Assembly (NCBI GenBank): GCA_029532415.1
Contig: JAQOTA010000070.1
Coordinates: forward strand, 310,001-374,000
Origin: Marasmius tenuissimus
Lineage: Eukaryota; Basidiomycota; Agaricomycetes; Agaricales; Marasmiaceae
Direction of reading: 5' to 3'
Length of the DNA stretch: 64,000 bases
In this document: in pieces, positions 47,001 to 59,194 of the stretch
Layout of the letters: every line of letters starts with the position of its first letter
Position numbering within the stretch: the stretch's first letter is position 1
Made by a program: the position numbers and the translations under genes
The notes under the pieces: generated by a model
The model's database searches: none
The model's input: only the letters and a program-made list of their open reading frames with translations
Told to the model about the DNA's origin: nothing

Positions 47001-47853
47001 ACCTTGGTGAGCTGGACGGAATAAAGAACGGGGGGCTTTGTCTTGGCGCTGGGCCCGTCAACAAACGGAATAGTGAACTGACGATGGTTCAAGATCTACA
47101 AAATGTGGGCAGTTAACGGAGACTCACAAGCGCCGAATCACTCTTCCCAAGATCAAGAAGATGGGGCATATAGAGGTTCTTTTTCCCATCATAAACTCCC
47201 GCAGGCTGGAAAACGTTCGGCGCGGTGTCATGTTGTAGCTGCTTGATCAACAGATGCGTGAACCTTGGTGGGTACGCAGCCTTATTAGAGGGACCGGTAA
47301 TTGTCACTACGGTTTACTTCACGTCAGAAAGAGATCAGACTTGAGGCCAGAACAATAACGTGCCGTCATAATGAAAAATCTTCGTCTGAGGAATCGAGAT
47401 ATTGCAGGCGTTGACGAACACCTGAACACGGCGTCCTGCGACCCCGTAACCAGGTCTTCGCACCCCGACTGTCTTCGTGACTGTACATGGAATTTCACCA
47501 ATCAGAATTAGATCGTTTCACAGTCGGATTCACGGGGTGAGTTACAAGATTGGATTTAGAGGAAAATAAATTTTCATTGTCAACCGAGCACATAAAGATA
47601 CAAAGGACTTCATACCGGGAAGAGCAACAGAATCAACCACCAGGCTCTGCTGAGAGCCTGATGGTTGACCCCCAAGTCCAGATCGCGAAGGTTCACCTCT
47701 TCCGCTTTGTCCCGAGCCTCTTCCTCTGTTGTATTTGTTGTGACCTCCTCGATTACCTCCACGAGAAACGTGGGCTTGAGCAGGTTGAGACTGAGGTTGA
47801 GAATTCCGAGACGAAGGCTGAGATGGACCTCCTCGAGCTGGGCGTGGCGGCAT
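44001..47853 (-). CDS. AGO: Argonaute (QDE-2/AGO-type, slicer motif present)
   Basis: Seventeen exons join in phase into 960 residues; the last carries only the TAA (44001-44003). A Gly/Arg/Gln-rich N-terminus ([16 protein letters not shown]) leads into the N and linker domains ([21 protein letters not shown]). The PAZ domain is at about residues 355-430 ([29 protein letters not shown]), followed by the MID domain and a PIWI domain. Catalytic residues fit a DEDD tetrad: Asp694 (MGADVMHP), Glu733 (RVEIIEDL), Asp772 ([10 protein letters not shown]) and Asp907 (PAPVAHADIV, where human AGO2 has His). So it is probably able to cut small-RNA-guided targets; it acts in cytoplasmic RNA silencing. Two odd introns were needed: a GC-AG intron at 47307-47363 and a 32-bp intron at 47096-47127. 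The model places the stop after a final intron (RTFFT-stop). Confidence 0.93.
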
Positions 47854-50357
47854 CTTGCAGAAAGATATCGATAGGTAAGAGAATAGGCAAGCAGTAACTG
47901 TGGTGGCGGTAGCAGAACAAAGAGAGGGTGACTCGACGCGCTCCATTTTTGACGCGTGCTCACTGCTGTGCACAGCCTCATCACGCCGGATCCGAGGAAC
48001 CGGAGATTCACACGCCACCGGCCTGGGACAGGATGCTCCTCCTACTCGCAGTCCGCGTTTGGATCTACGAGCATAATAAATTATGGGTTCTTACAATACC
48101 CTTAATATCCGACTGAGGTCCGGTGAGACAGTCTGGAACAGCCAGTAGATATTACGATCAAAACGTAGAGAGGACGAGGCATTCCTTTCCATCGACGCTG
48201 AGCTGTTACTTGAACCATAGCTCTGATCGACGTCAGGTAGTCCGGAGCTGAGTTGAGCAAGATGTCAAGTAAGTGCGTCAGTTCATTGAGCCAGATGCCA
48301 CTCAGCGAATATAAGCTCCTCTTTGGCGTTCTAGCCCCGAATCGCAACCTAATCCGTCGTATGGGAGCCTGGGTTGAACGACCCGAGGCTTGTTCTCTCG
48401 GTCTGGAGTTTTAATTGCCGGTATACGTAAACATGATGTTCTTGGGGCGCACGCGAGCTCTGCCGGGAGGCATCAACGAGGAGAAGTGGGTCCGGAAATT
48501 GCGTGCTCACAAATCAGGGGGCCATCAGCCCTTCAACGATATTTTCATGGTATCATATCACCGAGAAGATGAAAAACATCTAAATCCAGTCCTGAGGGAC
48601 GCGGCAGCCAGATAGCAGATGGTAGAGGGCCTACGAAACTGTCGATACTAAACCATGCACGCTTTTCACCGAGCTTTGTCCGACGTGCAGGATGGATGGG
48701 AACTCAAGACCTCACGTCGCTTCAGCGATCTGCCTCGAACAATCGTTCTTAGCAAGAACTCGAGCCGACATCATAGCGTATGTAGACTCGTGAAGGAACC
48801 GAACTTCGTCGGAGGATTGTCACGAATGTGGTTGTTGTTGTTTGAGACAGCGGGGTACAGCCACTCAACGTGCTCTTGTCTTCTCCCACGATCTCCTGGC
48901 ACCCAAGGGCCAACAGACTCCGGTGTTGATTCGATTCTTGAACGTTAAACATCACGTCGACAGCTACTGTAAGTGGAAGGACTCGTAACCCTCTAGTACC
49001 GCCGTCAAACACCCAAGGTAAGGGAAACACCTCGATAGCCCACAGCTCGCCCACAGTAACCAACGCAGTGAATCCCGCGATCATCAACTTGCGATCGTTG
49101 GCATAACACGCCTTCCTGCGGTCTGGCAACTCGCAATCGCTGGCGTCCACAATATAGAACAAGTGAATACCGGCGGTTTTATCAAGTTAGATGCGAGGCC
49201 AGGCCAACTTTATTATACAAGCCCCGAACATATTCTCTCTCCGAGACACCCACGTGGGACACTCTTCGAACCTCGTTTACTTCTGTTGGGGCAATTACGG
49301 GGAATACGCGTGTAGAGAGGTGAGATATGAATTCAAACCTCTGGATTTGCCCTTTATTTCCCTCGATCAACCTCCGTCGAAGCATCTCGGCTATCCCCTT
49401 AGCATCCCCTTCACCTAGACTGGTTATGTCGGGTTGGGAGCCTTTATCACACGACGATGTCTTTCCACATAAGTATAACTAATCATCCCTCGCCGTAATC
49501 ATGGCTCAAGTGGAGTCGAAGGACTAATATTTCTATGACTAGAGCTTCTGATTCAATCCTGAGAGCCTAGATTATCGCTTTGGATGGTATTTTGGTTCAA
49601 AAAACCTACGATACCGGTTGGACACCGGCGGCCGCGCGGGAGAAGTCTACTTTTGAAACTTTTTGGCATCTGATGTGTTCTCAGGTTTTATCCCGGAGAC
49701 GATGTGTTATTGTCCAAGTCGTATTCAGATGGTTCTCGAGGTAACCTCTCGCGTGTCAACTATGTACTGAGTGGTCGATCGTGACCCCACCAGCGTTTGT
49801 TTGTCCCTAGCTATATATCTTCCCTGAGGGCTGATATTCCTACTCACGCTGACTGCCGAGTTCGTAAAGATGCTCACTTTCTGAAGAAGGGATTTTACGG
49901 ACACCATTTGTTAGATTCCGGCCTATTGGCTCGTGTTCATCGTGCCTCGAATCTCGGCCATATGACGAATGACAAAGTTTTCAATCGCCGACGAAGTATT
50001 AGCGCACCGTACACTACGTTTAGTCTTGTCCCAGCTTTGCCTGACCTACATGCACATCTCGCCGGTGTGGCAATTTTAGTACCGAATGAGGCATTCTGGA
50101 GCTCTACTCCGACAAAGTACCCTTTGATAGCAATCTTCAAGTATCAAACCACCTCTAGAAGTCGCTAAGTCTTTGTTTATTTTGGGGCCCTGATGACCGC
50201 TTGCACAAGCGTTTCGAACATATATAATAATAATGTGTTTGCCCCATCTAGCTCCCACCCACACGTCGCGTGGCCTCAAGCCCTGAATCGAACATCATCC
50301 TCTCCCCATTTCAACAGCGGTGTTGACTGCCATTCGCCTCTCTAACTCTCTCCTACC
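47854..50357. other. 2.5-kb intergenic region
   Basis: This lies between the Argonaute start and the transcription factor start. A 60-codon ATG frame at 48433-48615 (MMFLGRTRALPGG...) and a minus frame at 48749-49162 with hydrophobic stretches are visible, but neither can be tied to a family. A TATATAA motif at about 50221 lies 130 bp before the transcription factor ATG. Confidence 0.45.
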
Positions 50358-53300
50358 ATGGCCGACGAGGGTCCCCAGTCAAGCGAAGATGGCTCGGCAA
50401 TCCACTCTCCAATATACGACAGCGATTCTTTCTCTCGACCAGACCAATGTACGTCAAAGCTTTTCTTTTCATATGCAGTTGCTCATCTGCTCCCGACACG
50501 AATAAAGTCCGGTATCCTGATCAAATTGACATCGGTCTCGCCGCCACACAATTCTCGGGATACTCGACGAGTGTAGTTCAACCAGGACAACCTCCGTTAA
50601 TTGATACGACCCTACAAGCTCCGCGCAATAGTGGCTTTCAACCTCGATACAGCGACCTTCCTCGAGGCGATCAAGGGTACTTTTCCAATGCTCAGCCGTC
50701 GGGTGCTGCCCAACGTCTCTCCCCATCAAGTCAACCTCCGAACGATGCATATTATTACGGTCGCCAACATGCCCAGTCTTTCCCTAGTCGAACAATGGAT
50801 TATCCATCGTACCATCGACTTCCAAATGCGCCAACCGTCGCTTCAATTCCCCTCGAGCATCCGCCCTCAGTGCCTTCCTCTGTTCATGTTACAGAGTCCT
50901 CAATGGCTCCAGCACACGAGCCCAATCGTCATGATCGCAAACAAATCTCTTCCGTTGTCATCGCTTGTCGACAGTGGTATGTAAATTACCTTCGGAAGTG
51001 AAAAGCCCGCTGTTGACACAGTCATTGGACAGTCGAGGCCGTAAAATCAAATGTGACTCCACCCGTCCAGTGTGCAACAACTGCGTCAGGCGGTCCAACG
51101 TGTGCGAGTATGACGCCGCTCCAAGGAGAAGAGGACCAGACAAGCGGCCTGGGACTCGACACAGGTCATGTAAAAAGAGACCAGTTGCTGATACAACCAC
51201 ACCCTCCTCCGAACCGCCAGCCAAACGCCAGAGAGCCGATCCCACCCCGTCAACCGCGCCGCAAGGGTCTCAGCAGCAACTCCAACATCGAGCAGGCATG
51301 GCGAATAATGAAATAACGGCCAATTTCCGTCCGCATGACTTTCACCAACCCGTCGACCTGCGTATTTCTACGGACTTCATCCCGGTGAAGGTATGCTGCT
51401 GCATATGACATCCCGACTCGGTCGTCTCATCTTTTCTCAAGGAAGAAGTACACTCTCCGTACCAGGATTATGGCTATGGCACCCCATTCTCGAGGTCTAC
51501 CCTTCCCCGACCAATCGATCCAAGCTACCCGCAGCCTGTGATGGGAAGCACTCACAGCAAGTTTCCACCCCCCACTTCACCGGTTATTGAGTCAGTGCAC
51601 AGAGACTGGTGGGATCAATTCCTGAGCACGTCTGGATATTCGTAAGTGTCACCAAAGTCTGAAAATGGTGGCCCTCTAATTGTCTTTTGCTCCTAGCCTG
51701 CAGGACCTTGAATCTCACACTCGGTACCTGTTCTCTGATACGGGTCACAATCTAGATTTCCTCAACGTAGAATCCTTCGTACGGACTCTTTATACTCCTG
51801 ACCGCCGACACAACATACAGCCGGCACTCATGCTCGCAATCTTGGCGACGTCGACTCTGATGAAGAGCAGCAATATTGAGCAAGGGGAGAAAGGCCGAAG
51901 GGATGCGATTCATTTACGCGACGCTGCGAATCAAGCCCTCCAAGCAACAGTGTCCTCGTCAGAGTGGGTCGACGCGGCAGTGGCTGGAGCCGCCTTGGTG
52001 AGCCGACACATTTTTTCCAAAGTTTCGACTCCGACTGAAACTGAGCCGTCAGATTCTCTGCCTTTTCGAATCATCCGCCCATCCACATCATGATCCGTCG
52101 CGCCATATAAGTGCCCTCACCCTGCTATCGGACCTCATCCATAATCTCGCCCTCACTACTATCGACAGGAACGACCCCGACGTCTCTCGCTTCGCGCCCA
52201 ACAGTGTTCCTGGCGTTCAACTCACATCCAAGAAGGCGCTGTCAAAGCACTGTCAGTGTATACCCAGTGACGCTCAGGAGCCTCCCGATACCCGTTCCAC
52301 TTGGTCCTATCCGTTGCCCTGGGACCCCTCTTGGACTGACAGCCAGATAAAGGATGAAGAGTGCAGGAGACTCTGCTGGTCCGCTCTGGGTATGGTCGCC
52401 AGCCACAGTGTCCACGCCGCAGCTCTAGACGATCAAGAAGGCGTGGAAAATAATGGAAGTATGTCAGAACTTTGGATATGTGATCCAGCCAACGTGAGTC
52501 TCAATTGAACTATCTTTGAACAAGACTAAAACCGCTCTAGTACGCCATCCTCTTTCCGGGAGAGGCCATTGACCGGGCATCGCCTACGTACCGCTCTGCC
52601 GATGCCCCGTCGCCGAAGGAGTCCATCTCTGCCCTTTATTGCCGAAGTATGCTTCTCTGGGTGTTCTGTCACTACCGACTCGGACGATGTGAAGACGGGC
52701 ACTTAAAGGGGGAGTGGGTGCAAGAGGTGATGGGGGAAGCACAATTTCTTCACGAGTCTTTGGACTTTCACGTCTGCAATCTCGATACAGAGCTGATATA
52801 TCTGACAAGGGAGTACATATCAAAGTGAGTCTTTCGCTCGATCTATTTCCACCATGTCGTAAGAACTAAGTTCGTGTATTCCAGTGCCCGCGTTCTAGTT
52901 GGAAGGTGTCTCCGAAGGTGCGTCTTTGATGTTTCCCTATTCGTGACGGCGGCCGTAGCTCATCTAACCTCCAGCTTTCATGGTTTCTCTGGACCAACAA
53001 ATCGTCTGGTCAACAAACGGCAGGCGCAAGATTGGGGTCGGTACTTTAGTCCGTACGCGAAATGACTCTGACCCATCGCCTCTTTCCGCTCCACGTTCCA
53101 GTCGCGTCGCAGGAGCAAGTTATCAAACGCGTCATGCTCTCCATTCATCGTAGCACCAATCCACATGGCCACCAACTTACTCGTCGACCCTATCAGGTTA
53201 CGTGGTACTCGAATCAATTGGCGATGTAAGTGACGAACTTGACTCTTTCCGCGAACAGATTTTGATTGAAGTTTCCTTCTTAGATGCCTTATGTTATGGA

Positions 53301-53572
53301 AGCACGACAATTCTCATCTTGCCTGCCTTCAGCTCGCTAAATCTATTCTGGGTATACTCGACGTTCTCGAATGCCTTTGGCCGTGTCCACGTAAGTCTCT
53401 CGTTCCCCTCTGGTACCTCCTACTCCCTGACCTTCGATGCCCATCAGATCATCAAAATATATGCGACAACCTCCGGAGAAAGCTCATGAAAGCATGTCGG
53501 GCGGTAGGTTTAGACCCCCCGCCTGCTGCGGACTATTCAGTTCCTGCCATATTCAGGACACCTACGTACTAA
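50358..53572 (+). CDS. Zn2Cys6 fungal-specific transcription factor
   Basis: Twelve exons (50358-50448, 50508-50976, 51033-51390, 51442-51641, 51697-51997, 52053-52493, 52541-52824, 52885-52917, 52975-53036, 53102-53225, 53284-53390, 53448-53572) join in phase into 864 residues. After a polar N-terminus, a binuclear zinc cluster at about residues 183-212 reads ACRQCRGRKIKCDSTRPVC then NNCVRRSNVCEYD, followed by a basic linker (RRRGPDKRPGTR) that often contacts DNA. The middle and C-terminal part matches the fungal-specific regulatory domain: HNIQPALMLAILATSTLMKS, DEECRRLCWSALGM, YLTREYIS, LVNKRQAQDW and a helical end (QNICDNLRRKLMKACRAVG). It acts in the nucleus; the target genes cannot be told. 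Phase at 53036 decides the donor GTCGGT. The 33-nt exon 8 is the smallest. Confidence 0.93.
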
Positions 53573-54866
53573 CCGTACGTGATTACTTCCACCGAGACTC
53601 TTCAACGCCCTGGAACCCGCCAATCACCTACACCGTGGCAAAACCACCGAGCCCATCTTCTACCAGTTTTGTCCGTCCTTCGGACGGATCTGACGACCTT
53701 CTCTCATGAAATCATTCCGTCATCCCTACAGTTTCGACCACGTTTCATATGTTCTCTCCATTCTCTACGAACAGCTGTATGTGTCCATGTTCCACTTCCC
53801 GTTCTTCTATTCAGGTGACACAGGTTCTCTCGATTCATCTGTATTCATATATGTACATTCTTTCACATCTATTCATACGATGTCACGATATCAGTCAATT
53901 TCTTGTGTTTTCCAACGGAATTTGCTACTATTTAGTGTATCATTTTTTATGTATGTTTTTTTTTCTTGGGTCTCTCAGAACCTCAGGGTCTATGTTCTCC
54001 GACTGTTTTTCTTATGTTACCATCCATTGTTTATTGTCGCTATCGCCTTGTTCACATGTACTTACTTCTAATCTGTAAACCAGTAATACTTAGTATTTAC
54101 CGAGTAGCGGTACACCTCACGATATATCTCGTTACGCCCATACCGTTGTGGTGCCATGGGTGTCTGGATTGCGCTTGGCATACAAATTTCCGCTTCACTT
54201 TGTCGTCGCTTGTCAATCGCTTGTGTAAGAACATGTGTTGGAGCACGACGACCCTGGGATAAAGAGGACAAAAGTATGGGCACGGAGAAAGCGGTAGGAC
54301 TTTCTTGCCTTTCCGGGAACAAGGACAGCTCGTCCCTCATTCAAAACACAAGTCCCACGCAATGTGGCGTCCTACCCTTTACACATAGTAACAAAGGACC
54401 TGATAATTCAGGACCATTGAACGGCGACGCATCTCTGTACATGGAAATCAAAACTCACCCTGCTAACGCAACAGTCGCCCAGGGTACTTCAACTCCTCGA
54501 TCTAGATTTCGGTACACATCAAACTACCGGCGGCAAGTGCGCTTCGCAGTGGAATGGACGGTTAGACCGTGGCCCTGAAACGGAAAGAACGCCGAAGTCA
54601 ACCGCACCCCCGATATCAACGTACTGTGAACAGGACCAGACTTCACCCTATTTCGCCGGTCACCAAGCACCGAGTTCCAAGTTCTCAGTAACGAAAAAAT
54701 GAACGGTGTGGGATGTCATATGGATACATCTCGTCAATAAGACCTGAGGAGAGCTCGGCGTCGATGAGAATTTGTCGCATGTGAGTAAACATGTTGGGTC
54801 ATCGAGAATTACAGGTGATTTGATGAGTACTTGGAAGCTTGCTACGCGGGAGAACGGCAATCACGC
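53573..54866. other. T-rich 3' flank and intergenic region
   Basis: From about 53700 to 54080 the plus strand is T-rich. The open frames there (for example 53706-54071) encode Phe/Ser/Tyr/Val-rich strings that result from base bias. The frame at 54156-54578 has no motif. I see no gene. Confidence 0.55.
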
Positions 54867-56430
54867 TCATCCAGCACCGACACCAACAGAAGCACCACCT
54901 CGTCCTCGTCCACGACCACCGCGGAAGCCACCACGACCGCCTCCACGCCTGCCGTATCCTCCCCACCCACCAACGTATGCACCTGGTCCCATCAAGCCCA
55001 CACCTCCGGGCTCACCGAACGTAGCGACATTGCGTTCTCTCTCCTCTTCCCTCCTATTCCTGGCACCAGGTCCCCCGCCTCGTCGTCCTCCACGTCCTCC
55101 ACCACGAATTTCGGCCGGACCAGGGGTGAGCTCATCGAAGAACGACTTCGACGGATGGTAAGCCGAACTATCTTTAACCTTGCCCTTGCCGTTAGCACCA
55201 CCCTCCTTCTCCTCCTCGCCGTCGCTTGGATTCGTATCAACGTCCGAGTCCGCACCGCTTTTGCCAGCGACCGATCGCTTGTCGAATCGCGCGTTGCTGC
55301 TTTCAAAGTCAAAGTCGGTGTTCGGAACCTGTATCGGTTTCGGCGCGACATGAGGGTTACCCCGTCTCGGGGCACCTCCTCGAGGACCATTGGACACTCT
55401 CAGGTCGCCTAGCGCGCGTTCAACGGTTTCGAGGGATGCAGCAGCTGTATGGACGTTGTTATTTGCGCGTCGCGGGGGTTGGTTACGAGCTCCAGCACCG
55501 TTGGCGGCGACTGCAGCTGCGGCGTGCTGCTGAACTTGAGCCTGGGCTTGTGCCTGTGCCTGAGCTTGAAGAGCTCGTTGTTGGGCCTGCTGTTGTTGAG
55601 CGAATGCGGCGGCATTGGTCGGTGCCTGAGCACCAGCGTAGGGTGAATATTGTTGAGGAGGTTGGGGCTGGGCAGTGCCAGCCTAAGTACAAATGAGCTA
55701 ACAAGACCAGACGCAAAGATGGAATAGATCTATTCACGCACCCCAATTACCGCAGGATCGTCATGGACACTTCGAGTTTGGGGTGGTTCATCCACTGCAA
55801 GGTCCTTCACTTCTGAGGCACGGAAGATGATGTAGTCGTAAGGGTCTTGAACTGGAGGTATGAATTCGTTGGGTGGCCTTCAATGGATATCTGTCAGTAG
55901 GTCCTTTCATGGCATCGAATGAGAGGTAGGAGAGGGGGAAATTGAGTGGATCAAAACGTGCCACTACGAGCCTTGCTCATCACGAAACGAATGGTAACAT
56001 GAACTTGTGTCATCCACGCGTGCTCATCATGCCCAATAAGCGATGAGAACTGCATTCTGCTTTGCGCAATAGCCAATAGTTCCCGTTCATTGTCGTCCAA
56101 AAATGAAGACATTTTCCCTTCTATACCCCATGTATTTGACATGCCACTGACCTCCGACTCTCGGTACCCATAGAATACACTGAATAAGAGTAGAAAGCCA
56201 TCAGTCTTGCAAGCACTCGTTTCCTAAAAAAAGTTACCACTGACCTTTCGACAACTGAATCGTCGACGCTGCTGGGTCGATACCAGCTAGAATACCACGA
56301 TAGCGAACATCTGAGTGAGAAATCAGAGATATTGGTTTTCTAGAATGAGAAAAAGTAGAAACAAGGTCAGTCTATGCAACAAGACGAACGAGACAACAAA
56401 GGCGACGCACCCAATAAAACTAAGAGCCAT
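54867..56430 (-). CDS. SCD6: Scd6/Lsm14 (RAP55) family mRNA-binding protein
   Basis: Five exons (56411-56430, 56245-56339, 56152-56179, 55742-55877, 54867-55682) join in phase into 364 residues. The LSm14 domain occupies residues 1 to about 85: FIGKPISLISHSDVRYRGIL, AGIDPAASTIQLSKVYSMGT, PPNEFIPPVQDPYDYIIFRA. A Gln/Ala-rich linker follows. The DFDF box is near residue 216 (DFDFESSNARFDK), the FFD box near 273 (YHPSKSFFDE), the TFG box near 303 (REEERERNVATFGEP) and an RGG-rich tail ends the protein. Family members bind mRNA, repress translation through eIF4G and work with Dhh1/DDX6 and decapping factors in P-bodies. Intron 3 (55878-56151) is 274 bp, by far the longest confidently placed intron in the window, and it interrupts the LSm domain. 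Confidence 0.96.
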
Positions 56431-56937
56431 TTGAATCGAAACACTTGTTGAGAGTTAATAGAAATGAAGACAGTAACACAGAGCAGAGCAAATGAAAGAG
56501 AAGGAAACGAGGCGGGAGTGAGAAGGTTTATTTATGTAGTTTGGTTGTTGGTCGACGGTGGAGACGCGTGTCTGCACGACACGAGGTTTGTTTGGCAAAC
56601 CCGACACATCCAAACAATGACCGAATGTCTGGGGGAGACTGTGGGTCCAGTCGATCCAGTCGAGACGTTGACATTGGGCAAAGCCGAAATGTACAATTGT
56701 ATTAAAGTACATGTTAGAAAGCGGTGATAAGAAAGCTAGGGATACATGAGCAAGTAAAGGAAGTGTGCATAACTATAGTCCATAAAGCAACCGGGAATGA
56801 CATGAACCAAGAAATCAGTCTGGCATACAATAAAAGTAGAGATAAATCTGGGTCCGTTATATCAGCTCGAGGTCCTTTCTATCAACAAAATAATTCCTGA
56901 AGGGCGGGAGAGAGGGCGACATAGAACGCGAAGCAGC
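56431..56937. other. Intergenic between SCD6 and coiled-coil gene
   Basis: These 507 bp are the SCD6 promoter region and the 3' flank of the coiled-coil gene. They contain an 87-codon plus-strand frame at 56464-56727 without a motif. Nothing else is seen. Confidence 0.5.
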
Positions 56938-59194
56938 TTAATAGGAGACCCTCTTCCTCTTTCTGGGATGGCTCTCCTCAGAATCAGAGTCAGAGTCAGA
57001 TGGCTAGATAAACAATCGTCAGTCAACTAGGTTTATACCGTCAGTCTCGAACCGGACGTACATCCTCCAATTCCTGAATTGCTCCCCTCATCACTCGGCT
57101 TATGGTCTGTTCGGCGTCGGCGAGGCTCTTCCGCGATCTCTTCAGCTGACCCTTTAGCTGCTTGATTTTCGTGCCAGACTTTTGTGTGACCTTATCCAAG
57201 CGCTCGTCGAACTGTTCTTGTAGATCCGCCTTATCGCGTTCCGCTTTGTATACCATGTTGTCACTTTCTACCTGTCGTCCAAACGCCTGAGCCTCAAGAA
57301 CGGCTTTGACTCCCTCCACCTGTGTCAGTCTTGTGGTCATCTATCGCGAGGTGTGAGTATATGGATTGCGGAGAACAATAGAAACTAAGCGAGAAACCCA
57401 CCTGGATGAGGGCTTCGTCAACTATCGCCTTGTCGTTGAGTAGCGCTTCATACGAGCGTTTGCTTGCCGAAAGTTCAGTGCGAAGAGGCTCAATGATGTC
57501 ATTGGCCACCTTCAGTTCAAGAGTCGCCTGGCAATTCGATGAGTTACAAGGACCGGCCACGATTATAGACAGAAAGACTGACCTGAGCTCCACTGGCAGT
57601 GAGGTCCGCGATCTGATCTTGTAACGTATTTACGTTTGCTTTGAGACTCGCCACCTCTTTGTCTCGAGCCACAAGCGAGGTCGTCAGAGAGGTGATCTGC
57701 AGCTTCGCCTCTTTGAGCTGTTGCGACTATGATGTAGATTGTAAGTATGGAGACTATGCAGTCATACGAACCGGATAGACTCACGTCCTGTCTCAAGCTT
57801 GTCACCTCACTCTCCAATGTCTCGTTACTTGCCTTAGCCTCCGCAAACCCCTTGAGGGCGTTTGTCAGCTGGATCTGGACATCTCCGAGCTAGATTGCAG
57901 TTCACTAAGCGGCACTGCCGAAAGCGCGGTCACAAAAGTACGGCCTACCTCGCTCCTTGACTCGGCAAGCTGCCGCTCCAAGTCTTGAATCGTCTTGTCC
58001 TTCACATTCGAGATGGTAAGCACCGACGAGTGAGAGGACGACCTGACTGGTCGCTCAGGTGTGGTGTCGGGGGTGGGCAAGTGGCCACTGCTCGTGCCAA
58101 CAGGCGGTCGAATGGCTTCGTCGAATGACATCGCGTCGTCCACCATCGTCATTTGGGAACCTTCCTCTTCATCGTACACGCGAGAAGCAGGTGGAGACGA
58201 AGGACCGACGGTTCGAGCAGGGGTAACTCGTCCTGTTTGAACGTTGCGCATCGATCCGGAGCGGGTGAGCAAGAACCCTGGTGGTCCCCTAGTTGGAATA
58301 GGTGCGTGAATCGGTCGAGCGGGTGGAGGAGTGGATGGTCTGTATTGTTATGATGTTAGAAGGTAGCAAAGTCAAAAAATACGCGAGACTTACAGGGATA
58401 GATGAGCATGGACCTGTTCATCATCGTCCGAATCCGAGTCAACATCCATTGGCGGATCATGAGGAGCAGAAACTTCTTCCGTAAGGTCAACAGGACGCTC
58501 CTCTTCATCGTCCTCGTCGAGGTCACTTAACGGGGTCAAGGGCCGCATGTGTGTTAAGTCATCCTGGACATCTAGCAGACGTTGCTTTGCCTCGTTCTCG
58601 AGACATAGCTCATCTATTCTGCCCTCGAGACGCTCGGTGATCTCCAAAAGCTTCCGGTTCTCCGCCTTGAGCTAGACATGAATATAATGAGTATAGGACT
58701 TTCAACCTTCGAAGTGTTCGTGCTAACCTGGGCCATGGTTTGTCCCGAAGAGCGCTTCTGGGCGGGTGGCTTCGATTGTTCGTCCATCATTTTGGTAATC
58801 CGGACCAATTGTGCGCGGGATGGTTTGGCATGAGGCTCGACACCAACGTTAGAACGGCAAACTTGGAGACTGCAAGTAGCTCTCTTGAGATAAATTCCCA
58901 TATAAGTTTATCGTGGACTCACAGTTTCCTCGCTTTATCACTCAGCCTGATCCTCTGCTTTCCACACGGAACCAAAAGACCTTTGCTGATCTGGAGGAAT
59001 ACTATGTGAGCACACGTGTTGAACAGGCGATGTCTCCACTTACCAGCTTCTCGACGCCTTTCTTCTGGTTGGATCTCGCATTCCGGCCAGGGGGGTTTAT
59101 GTCCGCATTCTTCTTCACTGTTGATGGCGTAAGCTCAGGAATAAAATAGCGAGGTCGATAGTGAGCTCACTGGACCGGTAGATCTGAGGCACAT
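56938..59194 (-). CDS. Coiled-coil protein, probably nuclear, unknown function
   Basis: Eleven exons (59171-59194, 59044-59133, 58923-58990, 58728-58869, 58394-58671, 57949-58339, 57785-57889, 57583-57726, 57402-57527, 57062-57340, 56938-57003) join in phase into 570 residues. The first exons (NQKKGVEKL, CGKQRIRLSDKARK) are basic; the very first exon and its 37-bp intron are the least certain. A first coiled coil (LKAENRKLLEITERLEGRID) is followed by an acidic stretch (DLDEDDEEERPVD, DVDSDSDDDEQ), a Pro/Ser/Thr-rich segment, and then long heptad-type helices from about residue 300 (VKDKTIQDLERQLAESRSE, LKEAKLQITSLTTSLVARDK, DKADLQEQFDERLDKV). The end (SDSDSDSEESHPRKRKRVSY) combines CK2-like acidic serines and a nuclear localisation signal. 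I do not recognise a named family. Confidence 0.8.

Noticed and set aside
47417..47452. A 36-nt GT...AG segment inside Argonaute exon 2
   Set aside because: Its translation ([12 protein letters not shown]) fits the conserved N-domain of Argonautes, so it is coding and retained.
48749..49162. Minus-strand frame resembling a fragment of a fungal 7TM protein
   Set aside because: It has only one hydrophobic stretch and a vague likeness, with no family motif or exon chain.
53706..54071. 121-codon frame that looks like a membrane protein
   Set aside because: The DNA is T-rich 3' flank, and Phe/Ser/Tyr/Val strings follow from base composition. There are no splice partners or family motif.
55878..56151. 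C/D-box snoRNA in the SCD6 intron (GTGATGA, then CTGA about 100 nt later)
   Set aside because: The bases outside the two boxes do not form the terminal stem a C/D snoRNA needs, and the motifs are short enough to occur by chance.
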